DNA of 64,000 bases from UBA7957 sp965224675 (GTDB lineage Bacteria > Pseudomonadota > Gammaproteobacteria > Granulosicoccales > Granulosicoccaceae). Within the stretch, counting starts at the first letter, position 1. The number at the start of each line of letters is the position of its first letter. The stretch is taken from positions 1,178,001 through 1,242,000 of the forward strand of contig CBDDAA010000004.1 of assembly GCA_965224675.1 (NCBI GenBank), written 5' to 3'. The notes under the pieces were generated by a model. It worked only from the letters and a program-made list of their open reading frames with translations. It did no database searches and was not told where the DNA came from. Shown one piece after another: positions 9,274-17,641 of this stretch. The translations under genes and the position numbers were made by a program.

Positions 9274-10251
9274 ATGAGAAAACCCATAACCCTATCGCTC
9301 TTCGTAGCGAGTGCCCTGGCAGTTGGCCTGGCATCACAGCCCTCATTTGCACAACAAAAATTTGTATCGATTGGAACAGGTGGTGTGACAGGTGTGTACT
9401 ATCCCACAGGTGGCGCCATTTGCCGATTAGTGAATAAAGCCCGTAAGGAGCACGGAATTCGATGTTCTGTAGAGTCCACGGGTGGTTCTGCCTATAATGT
9501 GAATGCGATTCGTGCGGGTGAACTTGAAATGGGTGTTGCGCAGTCTGATGTGCAATACAATGCGATGAAAGGCGTTACATCCAAGTTTGAAGCCGCTGGC
9601 CCGGATCCCGACTTACGGGCTGTGTTTTCGGTTCATCCAGAGCCATTGCAAGTGTTTGCACGTGCTGATTCAGGCATAAACAAGATCATGGATATTAAAG
9701 GTATGCGCTTTAACATAGGTGAGCCGGGTTCAGGAACTGTAGCGGGCTGGGAAACCTGGAGCGCTGCGCTGGGCATATCCAATGACGATCTTAAATTGGC
9801 ATCGGAGCTGAAAACAGCAGAAGTTGCACAGGCGCTTTGTGACAATAAAATTGATGCTTTTGGTGTATTTGCGGGAATACCTGCAGGATTTGGTAAAGAA
9901 GTAGCTACTACTTGTGATGTAAAGGTAGTCGAGGTTGATGATCCGAAAATAGTGGCCTTGGCAGATAGTCAGCCATTTTTAGCAATGGCGACGGTTCCTG
10001 GCGGCACTTATAACGGTAACCCGGATGATGTCACTACCTACGGTGTAAAAGCGACATTCGTCAGTTCAGCAAAAGTTCCCGAGGAAATGATCTATCAGGT
10101 GGTAAAAGCGGTATTCGACAACTTCGAGACGTTTAAGAAATTACACCCGGCGTTTAATCATCTTACCGAAGAAAGCATGATTAAAGAGGGCAACTCAGCG
10201 CCCTTACATGATGGCGCGGTTAAATATTATAAAGAAAGAGGCTGGATGTAG
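9274..10251 (+). CDS. TAXI-family TRAP transporter solute-binding protein
   Basis: This is the periplasmic substrate receptor of a TRAP-TAXI uptake system. The 325-residue product starts with a clear Sec signal peptide (MRKPITLSLFVASALAVGLA, cleavage likely after SFAQ). The mature domain opens with the family's signature FVSIGTGGVTGVYYPTGGAICRLVN, then STGGSAYNVNAIRAGELEMGVAQSD. TAXI proteins bind glutamate/glutamine, 2-oxoglutarate or other dicarboxylates where studied. A strong ribosome-binding site, GGAGGAAAACG, precedes the ATG. A hairpin terminator follows directly, which would allow more receptor than permease to be made. Confidence 0.95.
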   Translation: MRKPITLSLFVASALAVGLASQPSFAQQKFVSIGTGGVTGVYYPTGGAICRLVNKARKEHGIRCSVESTGGSAYNVNAIRAGELEMGVAQSDVQYNAMKGVTSKFEAAGPDPDLRAVFSVHPEPLQVFARADSGINKIMDIKGMRFNIGEPGSGTVAGWETWSAALGISNDDLKLASELKTAEVAQALCDNKIDAFGVFAGIPAGFGKEVATTCDVKVVEVDDPKIVALADSQPFLAMATVPGGTYNGNPDDVTTYGVKATFVSSAKVPEEMIYQVVKAVFDNFETFKKLHPAFNHLTEESMIKEGNSAPLHDGAVKYYKERGWM

Positions 10252-10267
10252 TCCGGCGCTTTCAATT

Positions 10268-10291
10268 GGGCGGGTTAATCCCGCCCTTTTT
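10268..10291 (+). terminator. Intrinsic terminator after TAXI-protein gene
   Basis: gggcggg (10268-10274), a 5-base loop and cccgccc (10280-10286) form a perfect 7-bp GC stem followed by TTTTTAT. It lies between the binding protein and the permease gene, so it may attenuate rather than fully end the transcript. Confidence 0.85.
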
Positions 10292-10588
10292 ATTACTGCT
10301 GTTTCCTGTAGTTTATTGCTCAACGAATAAGTAAGCCCTAAGTATTTATTAATTGCACGTCTCTTACCAATCTATTGATTCCATAAGGAATTTTCTTCAG
10401 TTGTCCGTAGTCTTTGAGGCGGAGGCGGCTATAGAAAATCTCTAGTAAATTCAACATGAAGTGTGATCATAATCCAATATTAATAATCCATTGGAGATGG
10501 GCAGTAAAAATAAAAAGATGGGTTGCTACGCCGATAATCAGGGATGTGTCAGTGTAGTAGAACTCTAACCAAATTATAGAGGTTCAAC
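10292..10588 (+). promoter_or_regulatory. Gap between TAXI-protein terminator and permease gene
   Basis: About 300 bases with no coding frame lie between the terminator and the permease start. The permease probably has its own promoter here. I cannot pick a single -35/-10 pair with confidence. Confidence 0.3.
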
Positions 10589-13192
10589 ATGGCTGAATCA
10601 AAAACAGATAACTTTGAAGTGGATCAATCCACTTTGGACGATATTGTCGCCTCAACCGATACGGGGGCGCGTAACCCGGCTGGCGCGATTGGTAAATTGC
10701 TGCTCTGGCTTGCGTTCATATGGTCGGTCTTCCAACTTTGGATAGCATCACCTTTCCCTTATATGGTCTCTGACTTTATTCCCGTGCTCAATAATACCGG
10801 CACAAGGACAACCCATCTGGCTTTCGGTTTATTATTGGCTTTTCTTGCCTATCCGGCGACTAAACACTCGCCAAGAGACCGGGTGCCTTTGTATGATTGG
10901 GTGCTCGGTTTTTTAGGTATAGTGTCTTGTTTATATCTCTACGTATTCTCTAAGGAGCTAGCTAATCGTTCCGGTTTGCCAACGCTACCCGACTTAATCA
11001 TAGCAGCTATTGGTCTGGCATTGGTTCTGATGGCCGCTTATCGCTCGCTCGGAGCACCATTGGTTATTATTGCAGGCATTTTTATGGCCTATATTTTCTT
11101 TGGTCATTTGGGGCCTGAGGTGATTGCCTGGAAAGGTGCTTCGTTCGCCAAAGCCATGACCCATTTATGGATTACTCAGCAAGGGGTTTTTGGAATCGCT
11201 ATTGGTGTGTCAACGTCAATGGTATTTATGTTTGTGTTATTTGGTTCATTGCTGGAACGGGCCGGAGCGGGTAATTACTTTATCTGGGTTGCGTTTTCAT
11301 TACTGGGTCACTTAAAAGGTGGACCAGCTAAAGCCGCGGTTATCTCTTCAGGTTTAACAGGACTGGTGTCCGGTTCTTCAATTGCAAACGTGGTGACAAC
11401 TGGAACCTTTACTATTCCACTGATGAAACGTGTCGGTTTCTCAGCAGAGAAGGCCGGTGCAGTTGAAGTGGCGTCTTCAACCAATGGGCAACTAACGCCG
11501 CCAGTCATGGGCGCTGCCGCATTTTTGATGATTGAATTTGTAGGTATATCCTACATTGAAGTTATTAAGCACGCCTTTCTGCCAGCGATTATTTCATATA
11601 TAGCGCTCGTATATATCGTTCATCTGGAAGCCTGTAAACTGAGTCTGATCGGCCTGGAACGGGCGGTTAAGAAGACCTTCCTGCAGAGTCTGCTCACATT
11701 TATGACCGTTGTGGTTGGAATGGTGGTTACGTCACTGGCGATGTATTACGGCTTAGGCTGGATGAAAGGTGCTTTTGGCAGTGCGACACCGTGGATTGCG
11801 GCGGGTATAGGGCTTGTCATCTATATATGGTTGCTGACGGTGGCCGTGCAATATCCGGAATTAGGAAAAAGTGATGAGATTAATGTTTTACCCGCCCCGG
11901 GACCTATCGTTAAATCCGGTTTGTATTTTTTGATCCCGGTGGTCTTGTTAATGTGGTGTTTAACCGTAGAGCGACTCTCGCCAGGGTTGTCGGCATTTTG
12001 GGCCTCCATGGCAATGATTTTTGTTCTGATCACCCATAAACCACTTAAAGCGATTTTTCGCAGAGCCGGTGGTATTGGCACTATGTTAGCAGAAGGGCTT
12101 GTCGATTTTCGTGAAGGCATGATCGCTGGCGCACGAAATATGATCAGTATTGCAATTGCTACAGCCGCTGCAGGCATTATCATCGGTGCAGTCACCCTAA
12201 CGGGTGTAGGTTTGGTGATGGCTGAATTTGTCGAGTTTATCTCTGGTGGTAATCTGATCATTATGCTGCTCTTTACAGCAGGTATCAGTTTGTTGCTGGG
12301 CATGGGTTTACCCACCACGGCAAACTATATTGTGGTCTCATCCCTGATGGCGCCGGTTATTGTCGAATTAGGAGCACAATCCGGGCTTATCGTACCTTTG
12401 ATCGCCGTGCATTTATTCGTGTTTTATTTCGGTATCCTCGCCGATGACACCCCGCCGGTGGGTTTGGCCGCTTATGCCGCTGCCGCCATATCAGGGGGTG
12501 ACCCAATCAAGACAGGTATTCAAGGATTCACCTACGATATACGCACTGGAATCCTGCCGTTTATGTTCCTCTTCAACACCGAGTTATTAATGATCGGTAT
12601 TGCCAATACCTTCCACTTAGTGATAGTCATCGCGACGGCGGTAACCGCAATGCTGCTGTTTGCCGCTGCAACCCAGGGCTGGTTCCTGACTAAAAGCAAA
12701 ATCTGGGAGACCGCTGCTCTATTGTTAATTGCGTTTACGTTGGTCCGGCCCGGATTTTGGATGGACAAAATCTATCCGCCATTGCAAACAACCGAGGCGA
12801 GTAAAATTTTTGAAATAGCAAAATCACTGCCTAAGAATGGTCTGATACGTGTTCATGTAACAGGAGAGACACTTGAAGGCAAAGCGGTCGATAAGGTGGT
12901 CATGCTGCCGGTAGGTGAGCCGGGTGAGGGCAAGGATCGATTATTGAAAGCCGCCGGGTTGGAGCTGCGTGAAGAGGGTGGCAATCTGTTGGTCGATAAT
13001 CTCGTTTTTGGGGGGGCGGCCGAAAAGCAGAAACTCGATTTTGATTGGGTGATTGAAGATGTTCAAGTAGCCGCAGACCGTCCGGCGAAAGGCTGGTTTT
13101 ATATTCCAGCATTACTGGTTCTGGGTTTGGTGGTTTTTGCGCAGAGGAGTCGGATCAAGCGACATGGCCATCCGGTTCCCAGCGAAGCATAA
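10589..13192 (+). CDS. TRAP transporter fused 4TM/12TM permease
   Basis: The membrane part of the TAXI-TRAP importer, with the small (DctQ-like) and large (DctM-like) subunits fused, as is normal for TAXI systems. The 867-residue protein has many hydrophobic segments from about residue 35 to 710. DctM hallmarks are visible: the GGPAKAAVISSGLTGLVSGSS block, NGQLTPPVMGAAAFLM, ISLLLGMGLPTTANYIV and FGILADDTPPVGLAAYAAA. The last 130 residues form a soluble section plus a final membrane helix, matching the DUF3394 tail common in this fusion class. AGAGG precedes the ATG. The UspA gene follows after 18 bases. Confidence 0.95.
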   Translation: MAESKTDNFEVDQSTLDDIVASTDTGARNPAGAIGKLLLWLAFIWSVFQLWIASPFPYMVSDFIPVLNNTGTRTTHLAFGLLLAFLAYPATKHSPRDRVPLYDWVLGFLGIVSCLYLYVFSKELANRSGLPTLPDLIIAAIGLALVLMAAYRSLGAPLVIIAGIFMAYIFFGHLGPEVIAWKGASFAKAMTHLWITQQGVFGIAIGVSTSMVFMFVLFGSLLERAGAGNYFIWVAFSLLGHLKGGPAKAAVISSGLTGLVSGSSIANVVTTGTFTIPLMKRVGFSAEKAGAVEVASSTNGQLTPPVMGAAAFLMIEFVGISYIEVIKHAFLPAIISYIALVYIVHLEACKLSLIGLERAVKKTFLQSLLTFMTVVVGMVVTSLAMYYGLGWMKGAFGSATPWIAAGIGLVIYIWLLTVAVQYPELGKSDEINVLPAPGPIVKSGLYFLIPVVLLMWCLTVERLSPGLSAFWASMAMIFVLITHKPLKAIFRRAGGIGTMLAEGLVDFREGMIAGARNMISIAIATAAAGIIIGAVTLTGVGLVMAEFVEFISGGNLIIMLLFTAGISLLLGMGLPTTANYIVVSSLMAPVIVELGAQSGLIVPLIAVHLFVFYFGILADDTPPVGLAAYAAAAISGGDPIKTGIQGFTYDIRTGILPFMFLFNTELLMIGIANTFHLVIVIATAVTAMLLFAAATQGWFLTKSKIWETAALLLIAFTLVRPGFWMDKIYPPLQTTEASKIFEIAKSLPKNGLIRVHVTGETLEGKAVDKVVMLPVGEPGEGKDRLLKAAGLELREEGGNLLVDNLVFGGAAEKQKLDFDWVIEDVQVAADRPAKGWFYIPALLVLGLVVFAQRSRIKRHGHPVPSEA

Positions 13193-13210
13193 TATTGGAG
13201 GTGATCTACC

Positions 13211-13633
13211 ATGTACAAAAATATTCTTGTGCCAGTGGATTTAGCAACAAATATTGCAAATAAAGTGTGTGAGACCGCCGAATTTCTAGCGAAGCAAAGT
13301 AATTCGAAGGTAACCTTGATGACGATAATTCCTGACTATGGAATGCCAGTTGTTGCGAGTTTTTTCCCCGAAGATGCTCAAGCAAAGCTTAAGAAAGAGG
13401 TGTTGCAAAAATTGCAGGAACTGGCCGCTAAACATTTCTCAGTTGAGGTGGACATGCAATTGGCTCAAGGCAAACCTGCAAGGGAAATACTGGAATACGC
13501 ATCCAAGACTCATCCTGATCTAATCGTGATTGGCTGCCGTAAAAAGAAATCCCGGGCAAATCAGCGATTGTTAGGCTCTTGCGGATCTGGGGTTACAGAT
13601 CGCGCCAGTTGTGCCGTTTTGGTTGTGCGATAG
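13211..13633 (+). CDS. UspA-family protein partnered with the TRAP transporter
   Basis: A 140-residue single-domain universal stress protein. It opens with MYKNILVPVDLA, has the PDLIVIGCRKKKS strand-helix and ends with the nucleotide-loop region LLGSCGSGVTDRASCAVLVVR, so ATP binding is plausible. The gene lies 18 bases after the permease with a strong TTGGAGGTGA ribosome-binding site. UspA proteins next to TRAP genes (TeaD in the ectoine system) are known to regulate transport activity, and the same role is inferred here. Confidence 0.9.
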   Translation: MYKNILVPVDLATNIANKVCETAEFLAKQSNSKVTLMTIIPDYGMPVVASFFPEDAQAKLKKEVLQKLQELAAKHFSVEVDMQLAQGKPAREILEYASKTHPDLIVIGCRKKKSRANQRLLGSCGSGVTDRASCAVLVVR

Positions 13634-13654
13634 GTATGCTTTAACCGGCTGATA

Positions 13655-13685
13655 CCCGCCCATTGTATTACTAACGGGCGGTTTC
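13655..13685 (+). terminator. Hairpin after uspA-like gene
   Basis: ccgccc (13656-13661) pairs with gggcgg (13676-13681) across a 14-base loop and is followed by a short TTTC. It is a moderate terminator that probably closes the transporter operon. Confidence 0.55.
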
Positions 13686-13748
13686 AGCCTACAGGATTAA
13701 TATGCAAACTCAGATCATGATTCAGTTTTTGCATACGCAGGAGAGTAA

Positions 13749-14147
13749 ATGATGAGAATACTGCATACCATGTTACGTGTAGGTGATCTGGATAAATCTG
13801 TCGCTTTTTACACTAACACACTCAGCATGAAAGAGCTTCGTCGTAAAGAATACCCGGATGGAGAATTCACTCTCGTCTTTTTAGGTTATGGTAACGAGGA
13901 CGATAATACGGTGATAGAACTTACCTATAACTGGGGTGTTAAAAGCTACGATCTGGGTGAGGGATATGGACATATTGCTATAGAGGTGCCCGATGTTTAT
14001 AGTGCCTGTCAGAAAATGCAAGAATCGGGTGGCAAGATTATACGTGATGCCGGCCCCATGAATGCGGGTAGTACTATTATCGCTTTTCTGGAAGACCCCG
14101 ATGGGTATCAGATCGAATTAATTGGTGCTGACCATAAACGAGGGTAG
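13749..14147 (+). CDS. gloA: Lactoylglutathione lyase (glyoxalase I)
   Basis: Converts the methylglyoxal-glutathione hemithioacetal to S-lactoylglutathione in the cytoplasm. The 132-residue protein aligns by eye along its length with the E. coli Ni-dependent enzyme: MRILHTMLRVGDLDKSVAFY, VIELTYNWGV, GYGHIAIEVPDV and FLEDPDGYQIELI. The four metal ligands are present: His in LHTML, Glu in IELTY, His in YGHIA and Glu in QIELI. Two ATGs are adjacent (13749, 13752); an AGGAGAG sequence precedes them. It may detoxify aldehydes produced by the neighbouring catabolic genes, but it is also a common stand-alone gene. Confidence 0.95.
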   Translation: MMRILHTMLRVGDLDKSVAFYTNTLSMKELRRKEYPDGEFTLVFLGYGNEDDNTVIELTYNWGVKSYDLGEGYGHIAIEVPDVYSACQKMQESGGKIIRDAGPMNAGSTIIAFLEDPDGYQIELIGADHKRG

Positions 14148-14253
14148 TGGATAAATTTGGCTGACAGAGCACACCTGTATTTTCAGAAATTGTGCTGTTA
14201 CGACTGCATTGGATTAAATAAGCAGTTGTTCTGAAAGCTTTGAATACCACGGT

Positions 14254-15021
14254 TTACTGCCCGGTAAATTTTGCATTGCGTTTGTTTAAAAATGCACTCA
14301 AGCCTTCTTTAAAATCGGCAGTGTTAGCTGCAGCGCGTTGGTACTCTTTCTCTAACTCCATTTGTTTTTCCAGCGGATGCTGCCAACTCAATTGCAACAA
14401 GCGTTTGGTAAAAGCAAAGCTGGTGGTGGCTTCACCTGCAAGTTTTCGCGCCAATGATTCACACATATCTTGCAGGTCATCATCAGCAACAGCTTTGTAA
14501 ATCATGCCCCACTGTTCCGCTTGTTCCGCAGAAACCGCTTCTGCCAGTAATGTGAGGGCGCTCGCTCGTGCATGTCCAATCAAACGTGGCAGTATCCATG
14601 TACCACCAGCATCTGGAATCAACCCTATCTTGGAAAAAGCCTGAATAAAACTTGCAGATTTACCGGCTATTACGATATCACTTGCTAAGGCAATATTGGC
14701 ACCTGCACCAGCTGCAACTCCATTCACAGCACAGATTACAGGTTTGTTCATTGTGGTAATGGCCGTGATCAAGGGGTTGTAGTAATCGTTTAGCACTTGA
14801 TCAAGGTTATCAGTATCACCGAGATCCTGGCCCGCAGAAAAAGCTTTTCCGGCTCCCGTGATCAAAACGCAACGTATTTTTGCATCGATTTGCACTGTAT
14901 AAATCGCGTCTTTCAATTCGCGATGCATTTTTTCATTAAAACAATTGAACTTGTCAGGGCGGTTGAAGGTGATTTTGGCAACGCCATCAGAAATATCAGT
15001 TGTGATGGTCTCTAAACGCAT
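14254..15021 (-). CDS. Enoyl-CoA hydratase/isomerase, PaaG-like
   Basis: A crotonase-fold enzyme of 255 residues from ATG 15021; the frame extends to 15072. It resembles PaaG (ring-epoxide isomerase of phenylacetyl-CoA breakdown) across its length: FNRPDKFNCFNEKMHRELK, AFSAGQDLGD, the oxyanion-hole segment ICAVNGVAAGAGANIALASDIV, FSKIGLIPDAGGTWILPRL, AEQWGMIYK and a C-terminal FLNKRNAKFTGQ. Asp in IPDAGG matches the PaaG acidic residue, where hydratases have Glu. No other paa genes are visible, so general delta3,delta2-enoyl-CoA isomerisation or involvement in the nearby CoA-dependent catabolism is possible. It converges with gloA. Confidence 0.88.
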   Translation of the reverse strand: MRLETITTDISDGVAKITFNRPDKFNCFNEKMHRELKDAIYTVQIDAKIRCVLITGAGKAFSAGQDLGDTDNLDQVLNDYYNPLITAITTMNKPVICAVNGVAAGAGANIALASDIVIAGKSASFIQAFSKIGLIPDAGGTWILPRLIGHARASALTLLAEAVSAEQAEQWGMIYKAVADDDLQDMCESLARKLAGEATTSFAFTKRLLQLSWQHPLEKQMELEKEYQRAAANTADFKEGLSAFLNKRNAKFTGQ

Positions 15022-15435
15022 TTTTACTATACTCTTGGGGTTTATAGATTGGTTTTGGAGCTTAACCCTCATGGCCCTGAGATTCCAGTTTTATCTAAAG
15101 TCAGTAAGCACCTGTTTTGTAAGCGTGTTGTTGATCAGAAAGCCGTTGTGCAATCTGCTTTGCCGTATTTTATTTCACGTTGTATGTGGCTCTCTCAATA
15201 CATGGCACTGCCGGGCATGGGGTTTACTTAGAAGGTGGTGTTTATTCGCCTTCGCCAGTCCTATTTTAGTTTATTGCAATTTCTATCGATCCTGATTTTA
15301 GTGTAGTTAATGCGCTAAGTATCAAAAACATGTTAGTCTGAATGGGGCAGAAATGGTCATGTGCTATTTACAGAAGGGTGGTATGGGCCAGTTTGTTATG
15401 TCCCAATTGATTGAACCATAAAAAGCGAGGATATC
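15022..15435. other. Intergenic stretch without a supported gene
   Basis: About 410 bases between the divergent PaaG-like gene and a 75-codon gene. The short open frames here lack ribosome-binding sites and read as low-complexity shadows. It presumably holds both promoters. Confidence 0.35.
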
Positions 15436-15663
15436 ATGACGAAAATTGAAACATACTCAATTATGTGGAATGCAGATGTAAATGAAGGCAGTATCAGCGT
15501 CTCTCTTGAGGGGGGAGCTACGCGAATGATCCCTATTGATTCTTCTCAGGAAGGTATATTGTTACTGGATATTCTGCGCAATGAAAAGCCGGTCTATCTG
15601 CATGATCGTCACAATCAGATTATCACGGGTATTGTGCCTATTGCAGAGCAAAAAAGCGCTTAA
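15436..15663 (+). CDS. Small hypothetical protein, 75 residues
   Basis: I do not recognise a family. The frame has a good ribosome-binding site (GCGAGGATATC before ATG). The protein is compact, acidic and beta-strand-like: EGSISVSLEGGATRMIPIDS then ILLLDILRNEKPVYL. It has no signal peptide and no Cys. It sits just ahead of the GNAT gene on the same strand, 70 bases away, and may share its transcript. Confidence 0.6.
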   Translation: MTKIETYSIMWNADVNEGSISVSLEGGATRMIPIDSSQEGILLLDILRNEKPVYLHDRHNQIITGIVPIAEQKSA

Positions 15664-15733
15664 AAATTATAGATGTTGAAGGTGGTTTCTGCGGCGGATT
15701 TTTTATTTTTTTCTCGATCGTCGGATCTTGAAT

Positions 15734-16216
15734 ATGTTTACGGCTAAGCACAATCTGTCATTTCGCCGAGTCAAAAGAGAAGATACGCAACTATTATTTG
15801 ATCTGTTTTGCAGTGTCGTTGCAAACGACTTTGATCTGTTTCCTGATGAGCAAAAACAGATCTTGTTACGACAACAGTACAAATCCATGCGTCACGCCTA
15901 TGCCGGTGAATTTCCCAACGGGCAGCATAGAATTATCAGTCTGCACAGTTCGTTTATAGGGCAAATTTATACCAGCGAATCCGCCAATGAAATTCGTCTC
16001 ATCGATATCGCTATTGACCCTGAGCAAAGAAACAAGGGCTTTGGTTCAATGCTGATAAAACAAATGATTAATTGTAGTACGAAGACGAATACCTTAATTC
16101 GGTGTAACGTGAGGGCTATGAATGTTGACGCTCAACGTTTTTATCGGCGGCACGGTTTTACACAGATGCAGCAAGATGGCCCCTATCTACAATTTGAGCG
16201 CCAACCTGATTGTTAA
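15734..16216 (+). CDS. GNAT-family N-acetyltransferase
   Basis: A 160-residue acetyl-CoA-dependent acetyltransferase. The acetyl-CoA-binding motif A is clear: IRLIDIAIDPEQRNKGFGSMLIKQM (Q/R-x-x-G-x-G/A form) at about residues 93-115. The C-terminal motif B has NVDAQRFYRRHGFTQ. I take the ATG at 15734; a TTG lies two codons upstream. The gene converges with the SGNH-hydrolase gene and their stop codons overlap by four bases, so it borders the RiPP locus. Its substrate is unknown; acetylation of a RiPP product is possible but unsupported. Confidence 0.85.
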   Translation: MFTAKHNLSFRRVKREDTQLLFDLFCSVVANDFDLFPDEQKQILLRQQYKSMRHAYAGEFPNGQHRIISLHSSFIGQIYTSESANEIRLIDIAIDPEQRNKGFGSMLIKQMINCSTKTNTLIRCNVRAMNVDAQRFYRRHGFTQMQQDGPYLQFERQPDC

Positions 16217-17631
16217 TGCGAATTAACGGGTAGTAATCCGCGTTGTATGAGTGACGAAAATACGCGCTTTGCAGCCAGCGTGTGGCCTGCAGGGCTCCAA
16301 TGCTGATCACTATGCATGTAGAGTTTGGCATCTAGCTCGCGTGTTGCCTGGCGAAACGCAGGAAGTAAATCTATCTGCACAACGCCAAGTTTAGTGAGAA
16401 CCTGATGAAGACGAGCCGTATGGGGTGCTTGTTCAAGGCACAGGTATTCAGGGTGAGTGGTCCGCGACATGGCGGCTGACATGTAGTTCGGATCTACTTC
16501 TACCAGTGCAGGCACATTAAATACTACCAATTGACCGCCCCCTGATTTTATCTCGGCATGAAGCCTTGTCAGAATGCGTGTCGTTGCAGTCCAGGCGCTG
16601 CTATATTCTGCAGGTTCCTCACAGAAACTGACACCCAGCCAATCCAGTAGTGCAATATCATTCATCTGCTTAGGTGGATTGAGGGCGGTGCGTAGTAGAC
16701 GAAGTAATACTGACTCGTTTTTAAATTTTGCATTGCGCGCCTGGTTTCGTTTTTGAGAAGCCGCTACCTGTAGTTGGCTGCGTTTAAAGTCCACCGGAAC
16801 AATATGCCAGCTATCTGTTCCGTGAGTATCAAGAAAGGGCCTGATAGACGCTTTACTCCCAATTTTACGGTGCAAATCGAGGCCGTTGTTTTGCACATCG
16901 TTCATGGCATGGAATCCAAGTAATACCAGATCGGGTGAATAAGCTTGGCCTGATTCCTGGAATACCAGATATTCTTGTAAGGTGCCATAAGCGCCTACAG
17001 CCATACTGATAACTTCAATAACATAGCCAGCATCCTTGGCCAAATTTTTCAATTGACGGGGAAAAATGTTTTCCTGTTTTACTGAAGTGCCTTCCATATA
17101 AGAATCACCCAATATCAGAATGCGAAAAATCTTATTGGGGTTTTCCTGGCGATGCTCCACATCACGCCACCCTTGTGAATTATAGCTGACCTGCACTGAT
17201 GACTTGTCTAACGGTAAATCATTAACGAAACGAGTATTGGGCTTTTTTGCCCACCCGCGTGTTGGGTGTGCAATGAGTGTTTCGACGCCATCGACAAGAT
17301 CGTTTGGGCTTATTTTTCGTAAAGCAAATTCAGCTAGAAGCAACATCAGTATGATGCTGATAAAACTGAGTAGAAGCCCGGAACCCGATTTGTAGACAAA
17401 GTATCCTATGCCCGATGGCCGAAAAATAACCCAATATAAACCCACACAAAGCATAGTTGCTTGAAAAGTCAGGATCGAATACTTAATTAACTGAGAATCG
17501 ATGTTGCCATCTAATGATAAAAAACGGGCTAGCACGAATTCATCAACTATCAACGCTACAAAAATAAACAGCAACCCAGGAATTATTGAAAGGCTTCTGC
17601 GGTTTTGAATATTTTGTAAACGCTTGATCAC
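16213..17631 (-). CDS. Membrane-anchored SGNH/GDSL-type hydrolase
   Basis: The 472-residue protein starts with about three hydrophobic segments (residues 15-35, 47-68, 83-103) and continues as an SGNH hydrolase domain. Block I is ILILGDSYMEG (Ser nucleophile), block III is LGFHAMNDVQNN (Asn) and the C-terminal block V is MHSDQHWSPAGH (Asp-x-x-His). A catalytic triad is therefore present. Relatives acetylate or deacetylate sugars and peptidoglycan, or hydrolyse esters, usually facing the periplasm. It is the last gene of the minus-strand run with the GT8 and lasso-cyclase genes, 10 bases after the GT8 stop. A role in the same product is inferred from position only. Confidence 0.8.
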   Translation of the reverse strand: MIKRLQNIQNRRSLSIIPGLLFIFVALIVDEFVLARFLSLDGNIDSQLIKYSILTFQATMLCVGLYWVIFRPSGIGYFVYKSGSGLLLSFISIILMLLLAEFALRKISPNDLVDGVETLIAHPTRGWAKKPNTRFVNDLPLDKSSVQVSYNSQGWRDVEHRQENPNKIFRILILGDSYMEGTSVKQENIFPRQLKNLAKDAGYVIEVISMAVGAYGTLQEYLVFQESGQAYSPDLVLLGFHAMNDVQNNGLDLHRKIGSKASIRPFLDTHGTDSWHIVPVDFKRSQLQVAASQKRNQARNAKFKNESVLLRLLRTALNPPKQMNDIALLDWLGVSFCEEPAEYSSAWTATTRILTRLHAEIKSGGGQLVVFNVPALVEVDPNYMSAAMSRTTHPEYLCLEQAPHTARLHQVLTKLGVVQIDLLPAFRQATRELDAKLYMHSDQHWSPAGHTLAAKRVFSSLIQRGLLPVNSH

Positions 17632-17641
17632 AAAAGATACG

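Noticed and set aside
11821..12318. 165-codon minus-strand frame
   Set aside because: It is the antisense shadow of the TRAP permease gene, with Pro/Ile-rich composition and no start signals.
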